The position numbers and the translations under genes were made by a program. DNA of 59,173 nucleotides from Conoideocrella luteorostrata. Taxonomy: Eukaryota > Ascomycota > Sordariomycetes > Hypocreales > Clavicipitaceae. Below are positions 11,860 through 22,849 of the stretch, piece after piece. Position 1 is the first letter of the stretch. Every line of letters starts with the position of its first letter. The DNA is taken from positions 1 to 59,173 of the forward strand of contig JASWJB010000281.1 in the NCBI GenBank assembly GCA_032433595.1, written 5' to 3'. Below the pieces are notes generated by a model. It was not told the DNA's origin, did not search any database, and worked only from the letters and a program-made list of their open reading frames with translations.

Positions 11860-14640
11860 CTTTATTGAGCAGCAATAAAGGACAACACGTCACCTGCTGT
11901 TATCTCTATTCACATTTCCCCTTGTGTTCCTATCATGGTCGAGACCGCGGCTTTCCTTTTGGGGTATGCGCTACGTGTGATTTATGCGTCGCCCGTGGCG
12001 GATGACCGCAGCTCGCCTAGAAGAGCTTCAAGTTTCTCCGCCAACATCTTCGTAACTCAGAAAATGGTATGCAGAACTAGCAGTATAGTGCAGGAATCTA
12101 ATGCAATTCGGCATGTGTTCGCTGGGCGTTGAAGCTTGGAGGCGGTGGGCTGTGTCACACCGGATAATGTGGCAATTCGTTTTGGTAACTTCCGCGGTAC
12201 GAAGAGGCAATCCGGGGGGCTTCCTGCTATAGGAGAGATTCATCTGGGCAGGGACAAACTCTATTTCCACCGGCTCGTCGTCAGGGTCCAGAGGGTGCCT
12301 CGAACGCGCCGTGCAACACATTGTCACGGTCCCCCTTCCATGGGGTGAAAGTCTCGTTCGCAAGATAGGGACACGGTCTGGGATACGATCGAGATTGGCG
12401 ATGATCTGGAGCGTTCTGGCATAAATGTGTGCTCCTTGCGCGGTGATAGGTCGACCGGGGTAGGTGGGCGCCGCTCCCACAGAAGTTGGACGTCTTTACT
12501 TGCTGAAGGATACCTTGGCGTCGACACACACGAAGGTGGAATCCCTCCAGATTTTTCATCACTGTTAATGCACAATGAGTTGAAATTGTCGCGTAGATGA
12601 TTCACTTCGCGGAATTACCGCATGCTCAGGGCACGAAAGCAAAGGTCGTCGTAATGTTGGATGGTCTACGAGGAGCTAATTGCGCCGGTCCTAAATGCAA
12701 GACGCTGATCTAAACACCGACAACTTGATTCCAATGTCCAAATATCGAATTCTTTGTCTCTTTGAAACACTTTCCCTGTCCTCAAGCTTTGTGGTGCGAC
12801 GACCTGCTTCAGCCAAACCTGAATCGGGTCTTCTGATGTATACACGACTGGCTGTCGCACGCAATGCGTGCATGAATGTCGGGATGCCATACGGTGAATT
12901 CCGTTGTATCTTCCACAATGGGACAGAAACTAGAGAGGGACATCATGTCGCCACGGATAATGCCGTGTCACATAGGGCATCATGCAGCCTCGTAAATATT
13001 GTTAACCAGAACGTTCTGGACATCTGAACGACGTGTAAGATTAGGGGTCCAATTGCCACGAACTCTGCTGGCAGGCTCGACCTGAGATATCCTATTGGTG
13101 AATCTTCCTCTAGGATATGGAGACGGATAATGTTTGAGACCTTGGCTACTTACGCCATGCATGGACAAAACCACGTGTGGGTGTTATCTAACCGGACTGG
13201 CCTTGGCTTCCGTTACGTCCAATCTGCATGATGAGGTGAAGAAATAGATAGAGACCAGGACCATGCCAAAAGTGAAGCTGTACATTAAACAACATGTGGT
13301 TGGTCCGCTCATTTATGAACCCCTGAGTGGATGACGGAGGGCTGTTATTAGAAAGCTGCTATAGTACAGGGTTTAGACGCGCAAATAATGAGCCGCACTC
13401 TCTGAACCGTCCTTTTCTAACAGAGTCTTGAAAGGAATGCCCATGAAATATCGACAATGCGACACGAAATGCGGGTTAATTAAATGATGAGCGGGAGACG
13501 TTCTTTGTCTTTCATTGTGACTAGATAGTTTCCAAATAGTCAGAGAGCTAGCTGTTCAAGCTAAGTTGCACCCATCTGGACCATATCTGCAACATCGCTC
13601 AAGCCGAACCAATTCCATAAAGTGCGTACGGACTACGCAACCTACGAAGTGGCCATCCCGGGGCAAATGCAGGTGCTGCCCCGGGTCATGTCTGAAAGAA
13701 TACTGGGGAACATCAAGTGACAGCGTTATGCTCGCCATGGTCTCTATCTGTAGCCAGATGGGATGCGTCATGACGTTGGGCGTGGCTGCTTATGCAGTTA
13801 CTGGGTACTTGAGGTCACTGCATATACTGGCTGTCAACTCCGCATATCGGCGCGGGGAAGCATATGTGAGGCGTAATATAGGATGTGCGAACCAATGGAC
13901 AGCAGGTCCCCAAGCCCGCCAAGAAGGACTGGCTAACTTTGGGCTGAAAGAAGATAATGGTTCGCAGCAGAGGATTACCTGATTTGGCGATCCGCAAATA
14001 CCGGGACGACTGCGGAGTACGTTGCATCCAACCGGCTGAATATGTTGCCAACTTTAAGAATATCACAAGCAATGTATTGGCCCTGTGCCCTGGCCTGCAT
14101 ACCGGCTGACAATGGTTCCGTTCAATGTGCGGAGCATCTTTAGAGGTTCTAACGGTCGATCCACATTCAAAACTGCGATGATGGCATCAACGGTGGTGGG
14201 TGGCCGAGACAATTCATCACTATCAAGATGTCATCAAGCTACGGCCTCACCTTCGCATTGCTTTTCTTGCCATTATTAAGGTTGCGCTCCAAGTCCAATA
14301 GTCTGCAAGTCTTATCTTTGCACGTGGAGAAACGGCTTTCTACCACTCACATCTATCCAATAAACATTGAACAGGATATTGGCCGTCATCTTAAATGTAT
14401 TCAACATGAACGGTGTTGCCGTTATCTCCGTCAAAATATGCGTTAGCATGGGATGCTTTTCAGCCAACAGTTTCCCGCCACATAATCGCTTGACAGATTA
14501 CCTTGCTGATAAGCAAGAATATTACTCGGAACTACTGTAGACGGTTGAAGGCGAGTCATTCTGCGGTTCTTCTGTTTCACGACTTATTCTACTTCTTACA
14601 TGCTCATATCTTCTGGCCAGCAAAGCTTCTGAAGAATGGA
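11860..14640. other. spacer with no confident gene
   Basis: Between the ethylene-forming-enzyme homologue and the P450 pseudogene I find only short open frames. The longest, 12028-12480 on the minus strand (150 codons), has a fairly protein-like composition, but overlapping frames at 12281-12605 look equally plausible and none has a recognised motif. The stretch may contain an old decayed gene; I cannot support a call. Confidence 0.4.
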
Positions 14641-15650
14641 GCAATGTGATTGCTGTTGGCTATCGCCGCCCGTCCTTATTTGGAGATATCACTCATAATA
14701 TACTCCTTATATTACCAGCTGTCTAAGTTTAGAGATATTGCTTATTTTCTCTCAGAAGCATATAATTATAGCTAAGCAGAATACTTAGTTGACTACTACA
14801 CAAGTAAAAGTGCTAATACTAGCTGAAGATATAAATAATAAGACTAAATATACTACTATTATAAGAATCCGTAATAATTCGTGGTGAGAAGACAGGGGTA
14901 ATTACTTCTAAGCTATCTGATAGAGCTAAGAAGACAGTGGATAAACCTGCTCGATAGACTTGATACAAATAGTAGAGAGATTTTCTCGTGCCTCAGAGGA
15001 ATATTATCATGGTTCAAAATAAGTTTGCAGGTAGTAAAACAGAGGAAAATAAAATGAATTAATACTAACTGATGTGTCGCCGAAAAGGAGCCCCTGCAGC
15101 AACGGAATTGCTCTCACATGGATTTTGGACTTGACCAACTTGGCTAGGTCAAATGAATTAGCCATAAGATGGGTCCTAGCTCGTGTGTCTAAGTAGAGCA
15201 ACAAGTTTCCTCTTTACACTGGGATTGCGTCTTTTTTCTGAGCCTGGCTCTAATTCCTATCACGATTGAATTGATATCTTGAAGAGTTACCAAGCGGGAT
15301 AATCCTGGACGGAATAGTAGAACCGTTTGATCCTGGCATCCAGAATGGCTCTACATGTTAAACTGAGTCCCTATCTAATTCTACGATTAAACTGAGGTTT
15401 CGCTGCTGGGAGTGTGTCAGATACCACCAGCATACGTGTGTTGTGCGTGTATGCTTTGAGTCGACAAACTACGTATTAGAGCTTATAATTAAATCTAGCC
15501 CTGTTACTATAGTTTTATACAATGCCATTAACTTCTCCGGAAACGTTATAATATTTGTATTTTAAGAGTATAAGAGATACAATTAAATTCCACTAATTCA
15601 GCGATATTTCGTGTGACAGTGCTCAACACTCCTGTGCAAATTTGTCATAA
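14640..15650. repeat. AT-rich block, probable decayed repeat
   Basis: Base composition changes abruptly to long AT-rich stretches (14690-15060 and 15480-15610) full of TA dinucleotides and stop codons in all frames. This contrasts with the gene-bearing flanks. Such islands in filamentous ascomycetes are often transposons mutated by repeat-induced point mutation. No terminal repeats or transposase motifs are legible, so the element type is unknown. Confidence 0.4.
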
Positions 15651-15852
15651 TAGCTGCGATGTCCCATCAGTTTTCATGGTACGCTTGGCAACGGCTATGA
15701 ATATTTGTGGGACCATTAAGAGGTGAACAGCAAATAGAACAAGATCAAGATGGCTTGGCGCGTTCACGAGTATAATGAAACTGCATTCTTGTGTGTGGGT
15801 CGACGGAGCGTAAGTCAAGCTAACCCCGCCAGCTTGTCAAGTCCTTCACGTA

Positions 15853-17381
15853 TCACCCGGCCATTGCCTGATCATAAACTGAGTGGAAGGTGAACTCAAC
15901 CGTGTTAGCGGCGGATCCAAGAAGCGGGCCATCCCGGGTGACGTCTGTTGCAAGGTCCTGCAGCTCAAGATGGTAATGGCGTGGAGGCAAAACAAGGTAT
16001 GTCTTAATGGTTATAGGCGCAAACTTGAACCCAGGGCAGCTTCTCGGGCCTCATCCAAAAGGCATAAGCTTAGCATTCATTGCCTCTCCCGACTCTTGAC
16101 TCCGCAGGAACCTCTCTGGATTGAAGGACTTCTCATCTGGCCCCCAGAGAGCTTCGCTCGTGTAGAGGTGGTAAATTGAGAAATACATAATAAACCCTGG
16201 TTCCAGGGTAAAGTGCTTGTCTGTGGGAGTGGTCATTCCGAACGAATTGTTCACGGCTCGGGCGGAGAGGTGCACGGGAGGATACAGCCGAAAGACTTCG
16301 TTAATAACTGCATCAATATATGGAGTTTCTGTCTGAAACTTTTGGAAAGTGATCGTGTTTGCATCACCGGAAGGAAACAGCTGTTTCGCCTCATCGTGAA
16401 CTTTCTGGTAAAAGCTCGCGATGTCGGGAAAGCTTCAGAATCGCCCAGGGAACAACTTGTCTGAAACCCTGAACTCCACCAACAATGCTGAAACGGGCCA
16501 GGTCGACAGCTAGGTCGCTTAGGCCGCAAGGGTTCGTATCGTGCTTCTCTGGTGATATCTTCCAGAGATAGCTCGCCGAGAGCCGACCATTCGTGAGCAT
16601 AGAACCCCAGTCTTTGCTCGAGTAAGTCTTGAAACAGACGAGTGATGTCGTGATCGGGCGGAAGACTGTAACCCATATGCCTAGCAATTGACCAGATGCT
16701 GTATTCGACGCAGGATGACCAAATTGTTGAAACGGGGCATCGATTGCTGGGAGTATCGACATAATGTCGACTTGGCCCTCCTCAACGTCGTAGAACAGAC
16801 TTCGCCATAAGTCGGCCGCATACCGTTCAACGTACTGCCTCAGACTGATCCGCTCCTCGTTGTAGCCCAGCGCCGCTAATCGCTTTACATGTTTGTCTGC
16901 AAAAGGAATGACAAAGTGGAACAGCTCAGACAATGACTGGGGCGTAGCGTAAGCCGCGAGAAGATGCTTTCTAGCTGACTCTGCCTTTGGGCCCCGATAC
17001 GAAAAAGGCGTGGCACCACCGAGTACTTGATGAAATGTCGCAAACGCAGTCCAAACCTTTTTAGGTTTCCCATGCAGAAACCTCGTCCGGCTTGACGAGT
17101 AGCTCCTTGACGAGCTGCAGATCACTCAGTTGCACTACGACCGAGGGACCAGCCCAAAAGTATGCCACTCCGTCATCTCCTGCGACCTGGATGAGCTTGT
17201 CGACCATGTCAGGGAGGCTTAACCCGAGAAAATCGAAGAGCCGTCCGAAAATGGGATTGCCTGAAAGGCGATGAATGCCCGGAAGAGCATTGCCCATGAT
17301 GACGCGCTTAATTGCCGCAAGTCTGATTGACAAGATGATGCCAACACCAAGACAAATCAAGACACATGCAAGATTTGCCAT
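15853..17381 (-). pseudogene. cytochrome P450 pseudogene, membrane-anchored type
   Basis: Translation from the ATG at 17381 gives an N-terminal anchor (MANLACVLICLGVGIILS) followed by P450-like sequence, but the frame changes repeatedly. It shifts after VKPDEVSAWET at a poly-A tract near 17070, again near 16680, again near 16540, and again near 16440. Past these, a continuous stretch contains helix K (NEVFR, the ExxR motif), PERF (FNPERFLR) and the haem-binding loop. That loop reads FG-stop-GPRSCPG, with TGA at 16051-16053 replacing one residue just before the conserved Gly and Cys. The C-terminus continues in frame to a TGA at 15853. Several independent lesions make sequencing error unlikely. 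The I-helix equivalent (FSIVGGVQGFRQV) also lacks the canonical AGxDT, as in P450s that do not activate O2 by the usual route. Short introns do not explain the shifts. Confidence 0.85.
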
Positions 17382-18680
17382 CCTAGACTGATAGAAGAGA
17401 CCAAACCTTCCCTCCGCCTGGCCGGTTTCACAGATGGAGCATCTAGCTGCTGTGGGCAAAGCAAATACCCACGTGTAACCGGATAGCAGACATTGCCAGT
17501 CAAGGAGATGGTCTTCATTTTTTCTGCAGTCGCAAACTTGGCTTAGGTTCAAATGTCGGAAGGAATGTCGGAATGAATGCCTCACTGAAAGTTGTGTCAA
17601 CCCTTGAATGCAAGTCCATCTTCGACCCTTTATATTTCGTATGATCTGGCACCTACGTAAAGGGCAATCAGCTGGAGTTTGAACCCGCTCACTGAAAAGC
17701 CAAAGATCCTGCCATAACATTTTCCACCTGTCCGGAAACAGATTGTCCCGTAAAGTCCCATGGCGCCATGACTGCATGTCAGTAAAAAGCCACCGATTGA
17801 TTGCATTCTCTTAACTAATAAGGCTTTTAGCAGTATCTGTTCTCAAAAATCACTTCAAAAAATAGAAACTTCGCGTTACTGCACAAGATATATTGAGGTT
17901 TTAGGTTGTCGCTTAGATTCTGGCAGCTTGCTGAACGTTATAAGCGGAAAGAAATGGAGTCTTAGGGCGCCGATCGTCGCATTGTGGGCATCTTATCACC
18001 GAAGATTTTGTATTCCAGAAAGCTAATGCTTGTCCAGTGCTCTCTTTATAATCCAAAAAGGGTAGACTTATCTGCAGGTGGCAAAGTAGATGCTGCATGT
18101 TCTGCTGTGTCGTGCTTCGTTATCTCTGCGGAACCGTACGGAGTATTAATAAAAGCATATTACACAATATTGCATTCCAGATTGCTTGTGACAGGTCGCA
18201 CGTCGGCATCGGGCGCGGCTTATCTTCCTATCTTCTCTACGGATATGTGAATATGACAGAATAATACATTAAAATATTTCCATTACCTGATATACAGCAT
18301 GTTACCGACGCGATCAGGGAAAGAGCAAATCATGTGCTGTTTATATACGGGCCGCATATAGGGATGCATTAATCAAGGCAGATAATGTATGATAGCTCAT
18401 CTGGCAAAGTGTCCCGGGAGCACCGGCACTGATACGACACTGAATGGCGGGCCGACGACAGGGTTACCTTTAGACCCAGTTGAGTCTTCTGCCTAAACTT
18501 GGAGAAGTTAGAATAATTAGCATTACTGAACAGAGTTTGAATGACCTGGCGAATCGGCCTCTCACGACCCGCGACTGAAACACCACCTATTCCCACATCG
18601 AACCCTCATCTCATATTCGGATCGTAAAAAATAGCGACGAGACAAAGGCATGCCTTCTCTCTATTACTAAATCAATTCAC
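17382..18680. other. spacer, no gene seen
   Basis: This 1.3-kb stretch lies upstream of the P450 pseudogene and downstream of the EVE protein. In-frame extensions above 17381 lack P450 similarity and probably represent the former promoter. A TACGGAGTA motif sits at 18137. I find no protein-like frame. Confidence 0.5.
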
Positions 18681-19810
18681 CTAGATTCTCCCTGTCTCAT
18701 GCTCCAAACCTGCCTCCCCAGCCTTCTTATCGGCAATTTCACACAATGCCTTCCACTCGTCACTGCTCACCCTACTCACACTCAACCTCGACTGCTTCAA
18801 CATCTGCATATTCTCCAACGGGCCACCAGACTGACCCAACTCTCTCAGCTCTTTGAGCGTGATAGGAACGGCAAATTTCTTGCGAAACTCGACGTGGACG
18901 AGACTCCATCGGGGGTTTTCCTTGGTGGATTTTGGGTCATAGTATGGTGTTCCGGATTTACGAGCCGATGCTACGGAATAGACCATGGTGTTAATATATC
19001 GTATGCTTATGGAATGGAGAGGTGGTGAGGCTAATCATGCTTACTGTCTTCGGAGAACTCTTTGACGATTTCCATGGTGCCTGCTATGCCAGGCTCTTTG
19101 CAGTTAGAGTGATAGAAGAATGCCTTGTCGCCGGCATTCATGTTGCGCATGTGATTTCTTGCTGAGCTAAATTAGCTGCATGGTTATGGATAATGGAATG
19201 AACGGTGAAATACCAGCATATGCCCTGATGCCTGGCAAGAGTTAGCATGTACGCACCACCCACTCGAGTGCAGTTCGTGTGAAGCGGTCTCACCGTCCCA
19301 TCCTTCGGGCTTCGTCTTGGCCCTCAAGTCATCAATGGAAAATCGAACATCAATGCCATTTTCTAAGCGGGTCTCTGGTTCAGCCTTCAGCAACCAGTAC
19401 CATTCGCCGTCATGCCGGGGTGCGTCCGGGTTAGTTACAGGAATGGAGTCTACATCCGTATCCTCAGACAACGCTCTTCCATCGTCGAGTTTTTCGGACT
19501 CTACAACCTTGGTAGGTTTCTGCGACGGTGTCTTTTTAGTCGCCTTGGCAGTGCTGTCCTTGGGCTTAGCTGGACCTTTCGCGGTTTTCTGGGTTGGCTT
19601 AGCATCCTCCACTGGTGTCTTTTTGGATGCCTTGACTTTGGAGCGAGGGATCTCATTTGCTTTCATCAAGGATGATTGACCTGATGGCTGGTTTGCAGAG
19701 CTCTCTTTGGCTGATGCCGCTGCGACGGCCTGACGACTTGAACGTCTCTTAGGGAGAGATTCACCATTGATGTCGGCGGTCGCTGAGGCAGTCCGCTTTC
19801 TGGGTGCCAT
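18681..19810 (-). CDS. EVE-domain (thymocyte nuclear protein 1-like) protein
   Basis: Four exons (19810-19294, 19231-19214, 19161-19045, 18970-18681), with introns of 62, 52 and 74 nt, give 313 aa. The N-terminal 145 residues are Lys/Ser/Thr/Pro-rich and look like a disordered nuclear region (KRRSSRQ, KKTPSQKPTK). The C-terminal part is an EVE domain: EWYWLLKAEPETRLENGIDVRFSI, GIRAYAARNHMRNM, GDKAFFYHSN, GIAGTMEIV, YYDPKS, NPRWSLVHVEFR and LKELRELG. EVE domains share a fold with YTH and PUA and are thought to read modified bases. The second exon is only 18 nt but encodes the conserved IRAYA step, and it joins its neighbours in frame. The first ATG in good context is at 19810; a longer frame upstream is probably leader. 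Confidence 0.92.
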
Positions 19811-20985
19811 CTGAACGAGGTCGGTGTGCCCGAGGCCAGAATTGCAGTGGGCGCTTACACAAAAATGAATGAAGGCGCAAAGAACCACACAGGTTACCGT
19901 GTTTGAACTGAACCGTTGTCGCAGCTGTCCCTATGCTGTTTGTTGCAGATTGAATGTCGGATGTCGTTCGCGTATCTGGTGCGCGCGCGTGCGTGTGGAC
20001 CTCGACGTCTGGTTTCTCCGTGGGAAACGCGGGTTACGGGGGCGGGAACTAACTAAGCCTCTTCCCCACTTGCAATAGGTACGGAGTACAATTGACCCTT
20101 CCCCAAAATCAGTTACGGAGTGCTTGAAATATGAATGCTGATATCGTATCAATATGACTTCGCAACGCTATTACTACCCAATGTTAGATGATGCATGATA
20201 TGGGATGGCCTTGGCCACCTTTGGGGTGCATGACATCGTTCCTTAAGGCTGCGATTTATGTCTGACAGTTCCGGCGCTGCAGCGGATGGCGTCGTCTTCA
20301 GACCACCACCTCTGCGGGCTAATCCCACCATTGAAGAACTCTTACTTGTCTACTGCTGCTTGTTAATAGGTTTCACTGATTTAAGAACCTGAAATTTCAC
20401 ATTTTTAATTAAAGTAGACATCTATAGCTCCTGGCACTTTCTTCTTTTTTCCCCTACTAGCATGAATGTTTGACTATGGAATAAATACAGAGTATGTAGC
20501 TCCTGCCTTCTTTCGTGTCGTGAAACGGCAACCGCCACCCACTAGTAGGCGGTTGAAAAAGACGAAATGATTGGTTGGACTACGGAGTACTTGGTGCGGA
20601 ACTCGCTGGTTGGACCCACCCTAGCCCCCAGTCTAACAACACACATGTCGTAACTTATCTCGAGGCAAATTCATGTTGACAGCCATGCGAAAGCTCTATG
20701 GTTAGCTGCAACTGTCTAGGATCGGATAGTGGCATTTCAGAAACAACCACTGGCTTGGTGGAAACATTCGACCACAAATTCTGGGCCGTGCTTAGGGCCG
20801 ACTCTACCCAACAACGACCAAGCCACCATGTAAGCAACTGATATTGACAAAGCTTGCCTGCGTGAAACTCAAACACCAAAAGACATGTATCTAGTCTGCT
20901 CAGTAGCAAGGGCAGATCAAGGCGCAATCAGATCCAGGTTGAGCACGCTGGCTCTTGCAAGTAAACGGGTATTGTCAAGGTTCCT
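19811..20985. other. intergenic region upstream of the EVE gene
   Basis: No gene is seen. Three TACGGAGT(A/G) motifs are packed between 20080 and 20590 (20080, 20114, 20581). The sequence alternates GC-rich and AT-rich patches without a protein-like frame. Confidence 0.5.
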
Positions 20986-20992
20986 TAGTTGA

Positions 20993-21170
20993 CGGCTGTC
21001 TAAGGAGGATGCAAGAAACCAAGCACTAGCAAGGCGGGCACAGGCTGGGGACTTTGATGAGGAACTCATTCTGGAACAGCTAGCACTAAATCGAGTCTTT
21101 CTCGCGCCCGAGGGTCTCGCCAAGTTGCGGGACTCGTTTGCCATTGTGGTTGGATGTGGCGGCGTGGGTA
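20993..21170 (+). pseudogene. fragment of tRNA threonylcarbamoyladenosine dehydratase (TCD/CsdL-like)
   Basis: In one frame the plus strand reads DFDEELILEQLALNRVFL, then APEGLAKLRDSFAIVVGCGGVGTQ, the entry to the E1-like/ThiF Rossmann fold of fungal Tcd1/Tcd2. That enzyme cyclises the t6A modification on tRNA in an ATP-dependent way at the mitochondrial outer membrane. The frame is closed upstream by TGA at 20990 and no ATG is available. Downstream of the GCGGVG nucleotide-binding loop the family similarity stops, and the remaining domain (about 350 residues) is not in the window. A GT (GGTACTC) right after the loop could be a relic intron donor. I read it as a truncated duplicate. Confidence 0.7.
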
Positions 21171-22023
21171 CTCAGTATATCCATACACATGACGTGAAGC
21201 ACGACAGACAAGGTGAACTGAAAAGACTCTGTAACGACATCCTTACTACCAAAACACATGCAACTTAAGTAAACGGACTTGGAAAGCTCTGGGTAATCGA
21301 TGTATCGCATCGGCGGCGAGCCCCGACGAACCCATATAGCTGGAGGAGCGTGGCTTGGCGGAGAGCGTGTCAGTGATGCATATTTAGGAGAAAGTAGCTG
21401 CGTCAGGTATTTGAAATATGGGAAACATCTCTTTGACCTGTATAATGACCAAATACCGCTGTAGCGTCTATAATCGCTTGATGATATCGGAGTGCGCCCA
21501 CGCCATACGCAGCCATATGCCATACCAGTCATACTATGCAGCACAAGTCACTTGAGTTTCCCAGACTATAACATGCCCAAAATTCGTTAAAAGTGGTGAG
21601 ATATTCGCTTATCTCAAATGAATAAAGAAGTGCAGCCAGCACGTGGGCATTGCCCATGACGTGGAAGGAGTTAGGACGAGGTGACGTTAGACAGCACGAG
21701 TTGTGATTGGTCCAATTCGAGGGGCGGTCGTCGGGGTGCATAGCCCATAAAGACCGGCTGCCCCCCTCTCACCCTCCTTTTTCTACTTTTCCCTCCTTCA
21801 TACATTTTTGTCTGCTCCTTACCAATTATAACAAAATCATTGGTATAAGTCCAAAGCCCCTCGACTCTCATCAACGAGGTCCATTCCCCTTTCCCCAACA
21901 TTGCCATTAACACACTCTGCCAACGGCGAGCACCTTATTTCCTACACACTGCACATTCTTGTCGTCGACTTGTCCATTTTGAAATAAAGGGTTTCCCAAG
22001 AAGATATTCTGTGTTGAACCATC
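21171..22023. promoter_or_regulatory. leader/promoter region of the gene at 22024
   Basis: The last 260 bp before the ATG at 22024 contain a strong pyrimidine tract (about 21761-21820, runs of C and CTTTTT), a typical fungal core-promoter and leader feature. The 21171-21700 part shows nothing recognisable. Confidence 0.45.
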
Positions 22024-22849
22024 ATGTTGACGGCTCGGTCTCCTGTTTCTGCCTCCATGGGTCGCCGTTCGGACGCGTCCAGGATGGAGCCGTCGAGGCC
22101 AACTTCAAGACGCATCAAGAGGCAGCTGCCAACCACATGTGACGACCGTCAGCGGCAAAGAGATGTGAATGTCCGCGTGAGGCTTGGTTTTCCACACATA
22201 GACCATCCAGGACCGGCTGCCTCTCGGTCAACCGAAGCCATTACAGAAGGCTCTGATAGGCTGTCGAACAGTCGGTTGCCCAATATGTTGGAGTATAAGC
22301 CCGTGAAGCCGCACGGATGGGATGAAATTACCACTTACGAGCCTATGGCGGCTCGGAAATATGAAATCTCACAACAGTCGTTTACCGATTTAGCTCCAAG
22401 GGGTAGTGTGGATCAGCCAGCGGATGTCCCCTCAAGAAAGCGGTCAATAGAAACATCTGATAGCGATTTTGACCATGCCGGTTCCTGGTTCGATGATGAT
22501 TCAACTGAAGCTCCCGACCAACGGTTGCATCTTGACAATGGATGGGACTCGGACATTCCATTAGAAGCACCAGATGCACCAGTCCTATGCAATATCGGCA
22601 CACCAGAATTATCGCCAATGGCCTCCGAGCTTGAGTTCTGTTGCTGCTGCGAGAAAGATGCAGACGCCACAGACCGAAGGCGAATAAATGAGACTTGGCA
22701 CTTGTCCTGTAGAAGAAAAACGGACGCCCAGTGTAAGTCGTGTTTCGACTAAGCACGTTCCATGCTGTTACCGCGAAATGTGCTAACAAGTTGCAGTGGA
22801 ATGGGCAATTGCGTATATGGAGAAAGTGAAGTCAGGCGCTTGTCGCTAG
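22024..22849 (+). CDS. hypothetical protein with Cys-rich C-terminal motif
   Basis: Two exons, 22024-22732 and 22797-22849, with a 64-nt GTAAGT...GCAG intron (branch point GCTAAC) give 253 aa. The N-terminal half is basic and Ser/Arg-rich. The middle is acidic and disordered (SDSDFDHAGSWFDDDS). The end carries a compact conserved-looking block, ELEFCCCCEKDADATDRRR then LSCRRKTDAQLEWAIAYMEK. Splicing replaces an unspliced QCKSCFD tail with this helical end, which supports the model. The six Cys might bind metal, but I recognise no family. No signal peptide or membrane segment is seen. Confidence 0.7.
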
